Source: Butyriboletus loyo
Lineage: Eukaryota; Basidiomycota; Agaricomycetes; Boletales; Boletaceae
NCBI GenBank assembly: GCA_038093515.1
Contig: JBBPSI010000089.1
Coordinates: 32,433 to 96,432 of the forward strand
DNA length: 64,000 nt
Direction: 5' to 3'
Part shown: positions 1 to 12,094 of the stretch, piece by piece
Layout: every line of letters begins with the position of its first letter
Position numbering within the stretch: position 1 is the first letter of the stretch
Notes under the pieces: model-generated
What the model was told of the DNA's origin: nothing
The model's input: only the letters and a program-made list of their open reading frames with translations
Database searches by the model: none
Position numbers and translations under genes: made by a program

Positions 1-248
1 CAATCTCAAGCTAACTGTCATAGTTGAAACCGCCAACGTCCAACCCCGACCGGCCTGACCGGGACCGTCGACTTGAGAAAATCAAGTCCGATAGCATCTG
101 GCCGCCATTCCATGTGGTGGCACTGGTCCAAGTTTAGGCGCACGGAGGACGCCCATCAAGTCACTACGCTTTAACCTAAACACATCTCCCGTGCCGCCGG
201 AGCCGGATGGTTATCAAGCACCCACGCTCACACCACGCCTTCTTCTAC

Positions 249-1950
249 CTATTGGTTAATCTTGACTATCAACTTCTCCCGTGCACCCACGACGTCCTTG
301 ACATCCCGGAACCCACACAGACCCATCGTAATATGCAAGTCCGCAATCGTCTGCATCAGAATCTGCTCTACACCCGCCTCCCCGGCGATGGCGAGGCCAT
401 ACATGAACGGCCGACCGACTGGGAGAGAGCAATCGGCGCAATCAGTGCTGTCAGTGAGAACCCGCCGGGTCCAAAGAACAATGGATGAGCGAAAGAGACA
501 TACTCAGTACAGCCTGGGCACCAAGTGCGAGTGCCTTGAGAATGTCGCTTCCGGTCCGAATGCCCGAGTCGAAGAGGATGGCGAACGTGCCCGTGCTTTG
601 CGCTTTGCGAACCTTGGACGACTGCATCACCATATCGAGCGCGTCGAGCGCACCGATGGATCCATCGACTTGACGGCCGCCTGACCAGCATTTCAGAATC
701 CCGAAAATATCCATCCAGCACGGCACTTACCGTGGTTGGAGACGACGATCGCGTCGATGCCCAAGTCGATTGCTTTCTCAGCATCCTACAAGGGGGATCG
801 ATAATGTAAATCGTCACCGTCATCCAAAGACGTGAACGTACCTCTGGCGCGAGTATACCCTTCAACACGATCTGACCATCCCAATTATCCCGAATGAACT
901 GGATCTCGTCCCAACTCCTAAAGATGCCGGACGCAATCTCACCGACCCACTTGCTTCCCAAAAACATGGCTTGTTGTGCAGTGGGATCACCATTTGCAGC
1001 TCTCCTTCGGAGGTCTTCTTGGAGGTACGGGAATGGCGGACGCTCGTGACGAGCTTCGAGCCCGAAGCGGGACATGAACGTTGGATCCGAGGTGCCTGGC
1101 TGTATGCCAAAACCGTGTCCGGTTGGGCTATACGGAACACCGTGATCGTGTGGACGCCACCCGACGAGCATCGTGTCTACTGTGATCACGAGCGCGGTGA
1201 ATCCGCTCGCCTTGGCGCGTCTAAGGAGAGACTGTGTAAGCTCGACAGAATGCGTCCTATAACCGGGGTCAGGATCAACTTCTGGCAAGTACCGATAGAC
1301 GAAGAAGAAAAAGTGGCGTGGAGGATGGACTTGCCAATAGAGCTGGTACCAGCGGTGCCCGTTCGGTCCTTGAGCGTCCGCAATCTCTTCCATGGACCGA
1401 GATGCAACAGAGCTGACGATGAGGGGTACGCCAACTTTTGCTGCTGCACGGGCTGTTCCGAGCTCGCCGTCGTTGTGCATCAGGCCCTGTGCACCGACTG
1501 GCGCGACGAAAATCGGCGCAGGGTGCGTAACGCCAAAAATCGTGGTCTATCGAGGGGACGTTGTACGTGAGCATCATCCGACCGACGCTTTAGGTTTATA
1601 TATATATATATACCTCGAGAAAACGTTCCCCTACGTCGTTGAGCACACGCGGGACGAGCTTCCACCTGTCGAGTGCCCTCCGGTTCTCGGCGTACGTACC
1701 AGAGGTCCCCGCACCTTTCAACACGTATGAGAAAGCGTCTGTGAAAAAAAAGAGCGTGAACGCTCGGTTTTCATTATCGAAATTTCGGAGAGGACGACTG
1801 ACATGGACTGTCCTTGAGCGCCTCCCGTGCCTTATCCTCGATCTCTTGGATATCGACCGTGCCTAGGACGGGCGGCTTCCCAGAGCCGTAAATCCCAAAA
1901 AGCCACGCGACCCATCTACTGAGTGGCGGCGCGACGCTGTTGACAGACAT
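249..1950 (-). CDS. FMN-dependent alpha-hydroxy-acid oxidase/dehydrogenase (lactate 2-monooxygenase-like)
   Basis: Seven exons join in frame to 429 residues: 1950-1803, 1738-1614, 1546-1331, 1240-842, 785-731, 680-504, 418-249. The protein is a TIM-barrel flavoenzyme of the FMN-dependent alpha-hydroxy-acid family. Visible marks are APVGAQGL near the start of the barrel, YQLYWQ, ALVITVDT, the lysine motif IVLKGI, the active-site block SNHGGRQVDG with the catalytic His and FMN-binding Arg, and DSGIRTGSDILKALALGAQAV for the FMN phosphate. There is no N-terminal cytochrome b5 domain, so this is not a classic cytochrome b2. The long insert between VGWRP and IVLKG, as in lactate 2-monooxygenases, suggests oxidation of L-lactate or a similar 2-hydroxy acid; the substrate is inference. 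Some fungal homologues are annotated as lactate 2-monooxygenase. An apparent frameshift near 1547 disappears when the intron is taken as 1613-1547. No targeting peptide is evident. Confidence 0.9.
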
Positions 1951-2673
1951 CTCCGAATCTGAACCCGAGCCCGGCGAGTAGTACTAATCCTCAGATGAGT
2001 TGAGTTGAGCTCGAAGGCTGGAACGCCAACTGTATTTCCCGACGACGTGGCACTTCAAGTTGGCTTTGCGAGAACGACACGGGGGCGGCCTGTGAATGCA
2101 AGGGGGAAAGCGAAAAAAGGGAGGATGTCCCTTGGGTTAGGATAGCATATTTAAGGCTTCACTGAGAAGGTGATTCCCCGCACCAGAGTTGGGAGTCACG
2201 ATACCGCTGTGGTGTTCTCATGAAGAGGAGATCACATGATGCCACAACGGCTGCGCGGCGGGCTTCCGCCCACCTTTGGAGTCGGGACTGCCGGTCACGA
2301 ATCTGCCCGGGTCCCGAGTACCTTCGCTGCACTATACGATGACCTATCAGATGTTGCGTTGTCTAATGGCGGCGCGACAGTCGAAAGCTAAATGTTTATG
2401 TAAGTTCGAGGTGTCAGCCTTATATCAAAACCAGTTTGTTGCAAGATGTCAATATTCAGCATAATATATAGAGTAGTCTACCCCAAACAGGGCAGACATT
2501 GCACACAAGAAACAAAAAAAGTTCGTATCCGAATTCAAAAGTCCTCTTCACAGAAAAAGACTCACCTATAACACCCTCCAACCCACCACATATTAATATT
2601 CAAAAGGACATGGAAAGGAAAGCACAACAAGGCCACAGTAAAGTCCTGTTAGTAAGCAACCAAGATCATAGCA
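1951..2673. other. Intergenic, head of the oxidase gene to tail of the CorA-like gene
   Basis: No supported gene. It should hold the promoter of the leftward oxidase gene and the 3' region of the leftward CorA-like gene. Short open frames here lack family features or splice logic. Confidence 0.6.
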
Positions 2674-4917
2674 TTAGCCACGTCGTGTCGTCTCCTGCCT
2701 CCCGCCAGGCCTCTGGTGATATATCCAAAGCAACAGATCCCAGACATAAAACACCGGCCAACTCGCCCGCTTCCAAGCAGGGCTTCCTCGTGGAAAGAAA
2801 ATACTTTCAACCTGAAGCGCAACCGAAACCCACGCAGCAACAAGCGTCAGGCCGACCGCCCCTTCGACATACCGGACAAGAGTCTCTCCACCACTAGGAT
2901 TGATCTCGATGATGTTCATGCTGAACACGTTCTATGTGGCTCATGTGACAAACGAAGAAGATAGACCAACAAAGCTACTTACAGCCATGAAGTTGGCAGG
3001 GAGGAAAACCATCGTTAGATAAGCAATCTGAATTTATTATTAATATTCTTCTCCGCAACGTGCAGCTAACAAGAAGCAGGCACATACTTGTTTCATCGCA
3101 GTCGAGTCTCGGACAGTCGCGACTGTTAGGTCTTTCATGTACATGCTATCATCGATGTTGACAGTTGCGAATGCCTAAATAGACATAGTTGGCAAAAGAT
3201 AAACGATGGAATAGAATGAAGCATACCAAGTTTATGACGTTCTTCAAACGCATCACCTGCATCAATCTTTGACTTTCCATCCTCTCAATTTCCGAAATAA
3301 GATACTCGGTCTCTCTCTTTAAAATATTTTCTGAATCATCTCGCTGCTCATCCGTCACAGAAGGATCTTGCATCGCGGGGTTCGCAGTCTCCTGCACAAA
3401 GAGAACGGATTTCCGGAAATCGTCGAGAAGGGCCCGATAATAAAGTAGGTGTGCTTGCAAAATGTGCAAGTCTTGCGTCTCCCTGATACCTCCACCGTCG
3501 AGAGCGTGTTGTTCCTGTGAAAGAGACGATGCAGCGTACTATCCCCATCACTAGTGTCGTGCTTACCCGTTGGTTGATGTGGGCATAAAGAATCTCGAAA
3601 ACTTCATCCCACTCATACATGGCATACCACAAAAAACACAGAAATAGGCAAGTAGGGTCTTTTGACCTCTCGAAAAGCTTCGACCAGTAGACACTGCGAC
3701 CAGTTCGATTGATTAGACGATGGAGTTGTTCTGCTGTCGTCCTGCGCAACTTCGGGTGGTAGGATATAATAGTACTCGTTTGCGCAGATCGAACCATATG
3801 GACACTGAGCAGATCTTGAAGGACGTACTTGCCGCCTGGAGACTGATATGTTATCTAAATCAACTCATCTGAACAAATACATACATGAATCCAGATAAAG
3901 TGGAGATTGGGTATCAATGACCTGCTGATCTGAAACACAATTAGGGATACCGACAGAAAAATTCAAAGTGCGCATACCTTCTTGCGATGATGGTTCGTTT
4001 GATTGCGAGTGTGGTGAAATCGAGCCTGCAGTCGCCGGATCCATCACGCGAATGAATGGAAGTACAATAGTAATATCTGTGGCGTGTCTAAGTCTCGAGG
4101 TAAATAGGTAATAGAGGCGTAAGAGTGCTCACGATCGCTTTTTTTTGGCATTACACACTCTTGATATCTCGAAGGTATCCAATTTGTCGAAGACGAGAAG
4201 AAAAAAGGTTCTATATTATACCTGTGCAAAGTTTGATTTTGTGCGACCTCAAAGAAACGATGGACATACTTGTCCCCCAACATTTGCAGAACTTCTTTGG
4301 TCATATTCTGAACGAAAAGGGCTCGCAATCGAATACCTGGTTCCCTCTGCAACACCATTGTTATTTTCAACGTTGATGGGGCAACAAACGAGAGGGCTCA
4401 CTGGACTTTTTAGCCAGTTCCAAAAATTGATTTCGGTCTGCCTGTCATTGATCGTGGCCACTTTGGGGCCTTTTTCATTAAATGTACCAGCGTCAAGCAC
4501 GTCCACTTTGAAGACATTGCTTTCCCCAACCGGGCACGCCGTCAACATTTCACAGCGTTTCACTTGACTCTCTGTCCAATTCGGGAATGAGCTTTGTGGG
4601 TATCCACGCCAAGACTCTGTGTTGGGACCCGTAGACTGCTTTGGGAGTGGGACGACTGAGGGAACATCTTCATCGAAATCCATCCATGGCCATGGTCCCG
4701 AGGGCGCTGCGTGTCTGTAGCTATAATTCAGAGTTTTGAGTGGTTCGCGCACATCGTCGTTGGTGCGCAGACCGGGGACTTACATTGGAGTAGGCGTCTT
4801 GCCCAGCATACAGCCTTCGTGATTCTCACTGTTATCATGCCGTGCTGCTTCATTGGAAGCTCGTGGCGAAGTGCTAGCTGTAAATGTATCCATGGGTATC
4901 GAGAGGTGTTCCGCCAT
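2674..4917 (-). CDS. CorA-like magnesium-transporter-related membrane protein
   Basis: Eleven exons close in frame to 569 residues: 4917-4784, 4720-4402, 4346-4270, 4221-4133, 4076-3978, 3929-3885, 3835-3567, 3514-3227, 3174-3088, 3027-2983, 2931-2674. The N-terminal half carries the block LRALFVQNMT...NIEPFFFSSSTNWIPSRYQ, recurrent in the large Agaricomycete family of CorA-like proteins. A helical stretch around QRDDSENILKRETEYLISEIERMESQ resembles the long stalk helix of CorA. Near the C-terminus comes DSTAMKQIAYLTMVFLPANF then NVFSMNIIEIN, where canonical CorA has the GMN signature; here it reads SMN. A second membrane helix (VGLTLVAAWVSVALQ) follows. True Mg2+ transport is doubtful because the GMN filter is altered. 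The start at 4917 follows an in-frame stop; a second Met lies at 4893. Confidence 0.85.
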
Positions 4918-7006
4918 TGCTCAAGAACGTGGTTGAGAAGGAAACACGCCGACCTGCCGCAGCGCTCGGTAGTAATCGTGGCGCCAGCGAGGAAGCGCCC
5001 GTTGCCAAATATGCGTAACCGCTGTAGGCGACAACAAGGACATTAATGCTGAGGAGCGATAACAAAAAAAATCTGGATAAAAAGTCCAGAAGAAAGATAG
5101 AGTACATATGAATGTGAATCATATTCAATATTTTCACGGAGGAGTCAGCAATGGCCAAGGCGTGCCCGACGACGCTGCCGCCTAGTACTCCTCTGCTCAA
5201 CCCCGCTCGGCACTCTCCGACCTGCTCTTATCCTTGCACAGCCACAGTGTGTACCCAACAAAGGAGTTTAACAGCATTGTTCTGTCAAACCTCAGACTCT
5301 CAGAGAGGGGCCTTTCAAATCCGCGAGCGAAATTAGCCGAGGACCTGGTCAGGACCACTGCTACCCTTCAGAAAGTTTGGGAGTATGAACACCCTTGTCA
5401 GACAGCCTACTTGAGGTTGAAGTAAGTGATTTCAGGTCAGACGAACAGACTTTGATTGCACGGACAAGTGGATTGAAAAATTCAATCATCGGGAGTGATT
5501 TCTCTCTCCACTTGAGTTAAGAGGTAGCCGCTAGACGTTCGTGTGTGACCTTGTCTCATAGACGGGCTGGTCGCCCGACACCGTACAGGCTAACTAGATG
5601 TCATGCACACAGGAAAGAAGATCTGACGAGTACAGATTGGCACAGATACACTGGATATTCCCTATCAAAAAGCAGTAATATGTTGTAACATGCCCATTAT
5701 GTCTGGGCGATAAGTGACTACGAGATCGATACACTCACAGGATAATGTCTGCTGCTCCCTGACTTCCCTAATGATACTGCATTTCAACTTCAGCGGCTAG
5801 CGCTGAGACTCTTCGTATTCAATCGTCATTGGTTTTCCTCCAACTGAACAAACCTTACTGCATGGCACCTGCGCAGCGCTACGCTTTATCGGCCAGGGGC
5901 TCAGCCGAATTGACGTATATGTGCCTTAGCATTCTAACAACCGCGACAAGTTATGTATTGAAGTCAGTCCGGGGACCTTTATTGTTGGTATAAGTACCAG
6001 AGCGCCTCTTGATCCGATTCGCTTAGCACGCACAGGAATGTCTGAGTTTTTATCTGGCTATTGAGCGGTTGCAGTAGCCTTTGGAGGGTCGTCACAATTA
6101 CCGACAGGCTGTTCGAATCTCCATGACACACGTCGACATCGCATTCATCCTAACGCTTGATGACTTGGGGGACTAAGCGTACTCACCGTCTCTGACATTG
6201 CGCCATGATGATCAAGAATTCCATGGAACTCCGAGACTAGGGTGGGTCCGGGTGGGTGCGACTGTGGTTACTAAGGCAGCCGGCCTGTTGGTGATCCGAT
6301 CAACGCCGAAATGAGGTCAATCGAAAAGGACTACAACGGACTGTCAAGGGTCCGGCACGGGTTGAGTGACACGTGACTGATAATCGGTTATCGATCAGGT
6401 CTGCTCCGTGTCAAGTGCCTATCAACGCAGGGACAGCAGAGGAAAGCGCAACTGGTGGCTCATGTGACGAAAATTTGGACTCACGTATTCGAGCTGTATT
6501 ATTCCAGTCATACATTCAGCGTTCATGGAGTAAAGCTCGCAATGCACATGAACCTCTGTGGTCACAGTATCACAGCGCGTGGACTGCTTGGATCACCCGG
6601 GGGCCGTTTTTGCCATTGTGCAAGAGTGTGGGTCGGTGGGTCGGGAATTATACGAGGGCTATGTGGACGGTGCCAGATCTCTTTCATTCAGTCGTGTCAT
6701 GGTTACCTAATGCTTTGTTTCTACTGCCAAAATTTGTTCCATTCGAACGTTCCGGGGTGTTTGGACGCTAAAAATGCGAGTTTTCCAAATAGAAGGCCCC
6801 GTTGCCCATTAAATCGTTTCCTTTTGTTTCCCATTCATACTGACCCCCACATTGTGTTCCACAGCTGGCCAGCTGGCAGTGCCTTTGCAATTCGTTGATC
6901 TTCCAGGTTTGTTCCGCCTTGTGGACCCACTGGCGCACTTATATTCACTCCCTCATTTTTCTCACATACACGATTTTCCCCTGTCTCAGAGCTCAGATAC
7001 CCTCTC
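4918..7006. other. Gene-poor intergenic region
   Basis: About 2.1 kb without a supported gene. Open frames at 6373-6898 have no recognisable motif or coherent splice sites. The right part should contain the promoter of the downstream transporter. Confidence 0.5.
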
Positions 7007-8734
7007 ATGGCCACCGGATATGCTGTAGCCACCTTGGTGGTCTTCATCGTCTCCATCTTCTTTGTAATCCGTCCAATTTCCATACCTACACCCCGTTCGA
7101 TGCCTCGAATACCGATAAACCTCACCACCGCACCAATCCTCGCTATCGCCTTACTCTGGGCCGCCCAATGTCTTGATCCAGCGGTCATTCGCAACGGCAT
7201 CGTAGGCACAGAAGGTGTCAAGCCTTACAATATCCTCATCCTCTTTTTCTCTCTCGCGTACATGGCCATAACCCTCGACATCACCGGTATCCTCCAGGCC
7301 GCTGCGTTTTGGGTCAGCAACAAGGGTGGTTCCAATGGATGGAGGCTGTACTTTTATTTCTATGTCATGCTCACCCTTCTCTCGATCCTGCTGGGCAATG
7401 ATCCCGTCATCCTCTCTGGAACTGCATTCTTGGTCTATTACACAGAAGCAGCACAACTCGACCCGAGGGCGTGGATCATGGCTGAATTCGCTGCTGCAAA
7501 CACTGCCAGCATGGTTCTGTTCGTAGGAAACCCCACGAATGTACTTATTTCCCACACCCACGTTCACATATACTGAACGAATTCATGCAAGGTGGTCATA
7601 TGCGAAGGCTTCAATGTGAACAACGCCGCCTTCACAGCATATACTATCCTTCCCTTCGTCGCTTGCAACCTCTTTTGCTTCGTTGCGCTGGCGTTCCAGT
7701 ACCGTAAGCAAGTCCCACGGAAATTAGCCCGTGCCGAGCATCGAGACCCCCGGTCAGCCCTTCTGGATCCCGTTGGTGCCTGGGTTGGCAGTTTCATGCT
7801 GGGCGCAACGCTCGTCCTCTGTCTCGTCGTAAGTTTCTTCGGAATTGACGTTTGGATGATTAGTTTGCCCTTCGCTTTCGGCAAATTTTTATTCGATCTT
7901 GGGTGGGATCATTATCGATACTCCCGTGGTATCCCGATGTTGGGTCGGCTGCCGAAGGCTGTAGGGGAAGGAGTCAATCAGGGTTCTATAGCTGGGGAGC
8001 ACCCACGCACAGAAGACAGCCCCTCGCGTCATTTCTCACATATCGACATGGAAAAATTGCCATCCTTTCCACCTGACGAAGCAACCGCAGTAGGGTCACA
8101 TTCCTCGTCTCCCAAGATCGCGCTGAAAGCGGAGTCGCAATCCATCCACATTCCCGAAGAGACCAAGAAGCAGTATATTATCAGGCAGTGTCGATCACAC
8201 AAGAACAATCTGTATGACCAACTCGACAAACGCTTCCCGACTTTCATCACCGCGTTGCCGCGCCTACCCTTCGCCCTCGTTCCCTTTGCATTCTCTCAAT
8301 TTATCCTTATCGAGGCGCTCAATTACCAGGGATGGGTGAACGTGTTTGCCAATTGGCTCGTTCGAGCATCGCAAAATCAAGTGCACCCTACCATCTGGTT
8401 GATCGGTATCCTCGGCGTTATCCTGTGTAACCTCTCGGGGACAAACATTGGTGCCACCATCCTCCTCACAAAAGTCGTTCGTGCAGCCGCCCTTCCGTAC
8501 GATGCCGACCGTGCAGCTGCCATAGCGCTCGCCGTAGCGTCGAACATCGGAGCCGTTAGCTTCACGTTTTCAGCGTCGCTCGCTGGTCTGCTCTGGCAAG
8601 CCATTTTGAAGCAAAAAGGGATCCACGTGAGGCAAAGGGATTTCGCTTTTTGGAATCTTTTGCCACTCTTGGCGATGACAACTGTGGGACTCGGGATCGT
8701 TTCAGCAGAGATGGCAGTACTGTTTCGGTCGTGA
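7007..8734 (+). CDS. SLC13/ArsB/CitMHS-type anion transporter
   Basis: Two exons, 7007-7540 and 7592-8734, give 558 residues; the 51-bp intron is GTACTT...CAAG. The protein is a polytopic membrane protein of the ion-transporter (ArsB/NhaD/SLC13) superfamily. About ten hydrophobic helices are visible. Hairpin signatures occur twice: LLGNDPVILSGTAFLVYY followed by NPTNVVICEGFNVN in the first half, and CNLSGTNIGATILLTKVVRAA in the second. A hydrophilic loop of about 100 residues (EHPRTEDS to KNNLYDQLDKRF) separates the halves and is probably cytosolic. Substrate cannot be read from sequence; arsenite, silicate, phosphate and di/tricarboxylates are all carried by relatives. The Met at 7007 begins directly before the first helix. 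Confidence 0.85.
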
Positions 8735-11700
8735 TGGGGGCTTGTAGTGCAATGTGCAACCCTCGCTCGCACGCACGTGTGCTTCCTGCGAAAGTTGAGA
8801 GCGGACTCTCCGCATTTAACAATGGCAGGCCAAAAATGGAGACGGCGGGCGGAGGAGGGTCGACCATGCTGCTCAACAGTTTTGTGGATTAGGACAAGCA
8901 AACTATATCATAGATTTTTTCAGACTATCGACGCTATTTTACTAGGGTTACCCTCCATGCACCATTTGGGCACCCGGTTCACCACGATTAGACATGTATC
9001 GATAACGCTCCTTGATCTTTTGGTATTCCCATATAACTTATATTCCCTGTCAATATATATATATTGCAACAGGATATACTGAAACGATCAAGGAGGCTTT
9101 CATTGGCCTTGTGACTTCCTGCGACTTCAGCCCGATCTGTAGCAAGTTCTCTGATGCCGATAATCGATTACTTGGAATAGTACTGACCTGGACAGATTTT
9201 TACTCGTCGCTCAGCGCTCTTGTGCGGCCCGGGGTCGTTTTTATTTATCGTGCACTTCGCCAAACACGCGAGTCATATCGAGATTCGACGCGTGTATCCA
9301 TACTATGTATTTATCACGGTGGCTATCTTTAGGTGTTCTATGGAACGTGTCCGGACGCACAAGCATCTGAGCCAAGGTCCCGCGCGCGTCCTCCGGTGAC
9401 GAACACTCTTGCTGTACGGCGGGCCCTTGTGGTCTTCTTCTTCCCTCTGAGAAGGACCAGGACCGGTATTGCTAAGCACAGGGAGGGGGGAGGGGCGCGA
9501 AGCCATCCATCATGCATCACGTCTTACTCGAAGCCTCGAGGTGCTCTCGGCGGGCACAGGGCTGTGCGTGCGAGAAGTGAGAGGGTCAAGGGGGGCCCGG
9601 TGACATCATGGGTCGTCCACGTCAAGATCGGATGTCAGAGACATCTCGCTGGCCGACAGGAACATGTGCGACGTGCGCCATCGTGAGTGCGGCGGGTTTA
9701 TATATATATATATGCATCACAATCCCGTGTTTCATCTGCTCGGTGTTGTTGGGTGAGTATGAGTAGAACATGCATTTTTGCAGATCAAAAAAGGTCCTGC
9801 TGCACACGAATGCCACGGCGTGATCGATCGTACGTATGCTGTGCGGACCAAATGGCAAAAGGCCTAGGTTGCGCCTGGTGCATATACACCATCGACGGCT
9901 TGCGCCCCAAAAACGTATACTGAATATTGAAAAACACCGATGATCGCAGGGTAATTATATGGTGTGAGGTGGAGTTTGAAGAAATGGAAATAGAAATGGT
10001 CACGGCCACGTTGAAGACCGGGTAAAAGAGCAAGAGGATGGCTGGGGTAAACTCCGTCGTAGATGTTCTACGTGGAACGACACATTTACTTGGCGCTTTG
10101 GATCGGAGCCTGCTGAAACGAAAGTAGAAAAAATATCCCCGACGGAGTAGCACACGAGCTCGACCGGCAGATATATACAACTACGCTACGTAGTCACTGG
10201 CAGTCTATAGTTAGCGATCAGAACGTGGAAGAGGTGAGGGGAACGTACCACGCACGAACAAAACATTTCCATGGAGTTGGTGAACAACAACTACCGGAAG
10301 AGTCAGTCGCAAAATTCGCGTTTGTCATCCGGCATGAGGTTGCGATGGCGCGCCGTAGATTTCCAACAAGGTGCACGTTCGATACAGAAACCACACACCT
10401 TGTCGTCAAAGAGTTCTATATACAGCTGGTGGCGAAAACGTCGTAGCCTCGACCTGAATCAAGATCCGGTCGAGGCAGTGCAAGTTGGTTATGTTGTCGC
10501 GACATATACATTTACATTTCCTCCAGCGGAGTGTCCCAGGTCCCATTTCGGCTCCCCGGGCCGTGACCCGCAAGGAGAAGAATATGCCAATTCCGAGTGT
10601 CCAATTATTAGTATAGGAAACTTGAAGCAACCCACACGCTGACTGATGTAGTCAGCTTGGGCTGGAGTTGCGGAGCTCCTGATGCAAACTTCTCGGGTGC
10701 ACATTTTGAGGGTTGCTCTTCAAACAGGATTCCTGGACTGTCCTCCTGATTTGTAAGATCTGCTATCTGCCGCGAAGGTTGGGTTCTATACCTATCACGA
10801 TGTGTGGGTGTATATTTTATTGGCGATACGGTGTTGACTCCTTATCAGTACCCCATATGGATGCTGAGCAGGCGCACAGGGTAAGTAACTCACTCCTATC
10901 CCTGGCATGTATACAGTCGATGCGGCAGAGTCACGGCGTTGCGTTACTCCCATTCTTAGACGAGACGCGCCTGTGCGCTTCGAAGCCCGACCAATGAATT
11001 CGGTTCATCCCTCCATTCTACACCGCAGATAACGCTAGTCGGCTCAACATTTTTCGTTCAGAACCCCGAGTCAGTGAAACTAGGTTCAGAGAATAAGGAA
11101 ATGGAGGCCGGAGCTATTACCAAGGGCCCTGCTTTATGATGGCCCGTTTTCTTCGCCTTGCTGTCAATCACCGGATGAATCCTAGGTGTTGGTAGGAAAG
11201 GGTCCCGAGTCGGCGGCCGAAATGAAGCATTAATACGTCGCACGCGAGTGGACAAGCAGCTCAAGCGCTCAGCTTCCAAGTATTTATAGTTCGGCTGCAT
11301 GCATGATGGGCCGCAGTTTCCAATGGCCTCGGGTAACGTGGTTATTACGTTTCTAGGTTCGTTGTATTGGCATCACATTACCAGTGACGCTGGAAGTAAT
11401 TGAACCACCTCTGCAATCTACATTACAGGGCTTCGAGTATTCTTACCGGAAGAAGACCAACAACATGTATTTCCCTTCTCTGCGCTAACGATCTTCTGCA
11501 TAACCGAATACCTGATGGTATAAGCTTCCAAATTCAAGAATAGGAGACATGTATGCGAGTACTCGGAGTTCGGGATGGCGCTTCCCACTGGCGCCCACTT
11601 TCCGCTCACGAACCATGACACGAAACGAAAGTAATTGTTATTCTTGGGCTGTGGTGTTCAGGCGGAACCATTATCGCGTTCGCGTTGACTCTGAAGTTTG

Positions 11701-12094
11701 AACTAAATTACTAGTAACTATCTTCTTTCCGCATTCGTGCGTCGCGCGCATCGTAGATTGTGACCATCACTGATCCGATCCGTACGTCTGTGTTTTTCCT
11801 ACTGCAAGGTAGTACCATTCCTGACGGTCGAATCACCTCGACACGAGAATGCACATCTGCAAAGGCGCTATGTAACGTTATCGCTTGACTACTCTACCGC
11901 AGTCATTTGAGAGTTCTGATTGGACGATCTATAGATGGACTAACCAAACAGAGACTAGTTTGAGCTTTTGGGTCGGCTACGTTTGTAGATGCACGACAGA
12001 ACACAGACCGTTACGTTACAATTAAAAATCTCACTCATCCGAGAGACGAGCGTCAAAAAAAAGATACATCATAGTTTTACAATAAGTCATAATT
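8735..12094. other. Long intergenic region with short AT dinucleotide tracts
   Basis: About 3.4 kb with no gene I can support. Short TA tracts lie near 9050 and 9700. Open frames around 9333-10640 have no protein-family features. One copy of a dispersed repeat lies at 11854-11987. Confidence 0.5.
11854..11987 (+). repeat. Dispersed repeat, copy 1
   Basis: Shares CATCTGCAAAGGC, a 30-base identical block ending CTACTCTACCGCAG, AGAGTTCTGATTGGA and GGGTCGGCTA in the same order with 26759-26856. This copy carries about 45 extra bases before GGGTCGGCTA. Probably a remnant of a mobile element; family unknown. Confidence 0.75.

Noticed and set aside
1541..1620. Apparent frameshift in the alpha-hydroxy-acid oxidase gene
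   Set aside because: An intron from GTATATAT (1613) to GATAG (1547) restores a continuous family-like sequence (ERFLE joined to TTIFGV), and the total coding length is divisible by three.
9333..10642. Open frames of 60-130 codons on both strands
   Set aside because: No family motifs, no consistent splice sites and overlapping frames on both strands; chance openings in balanced-GC DNA.
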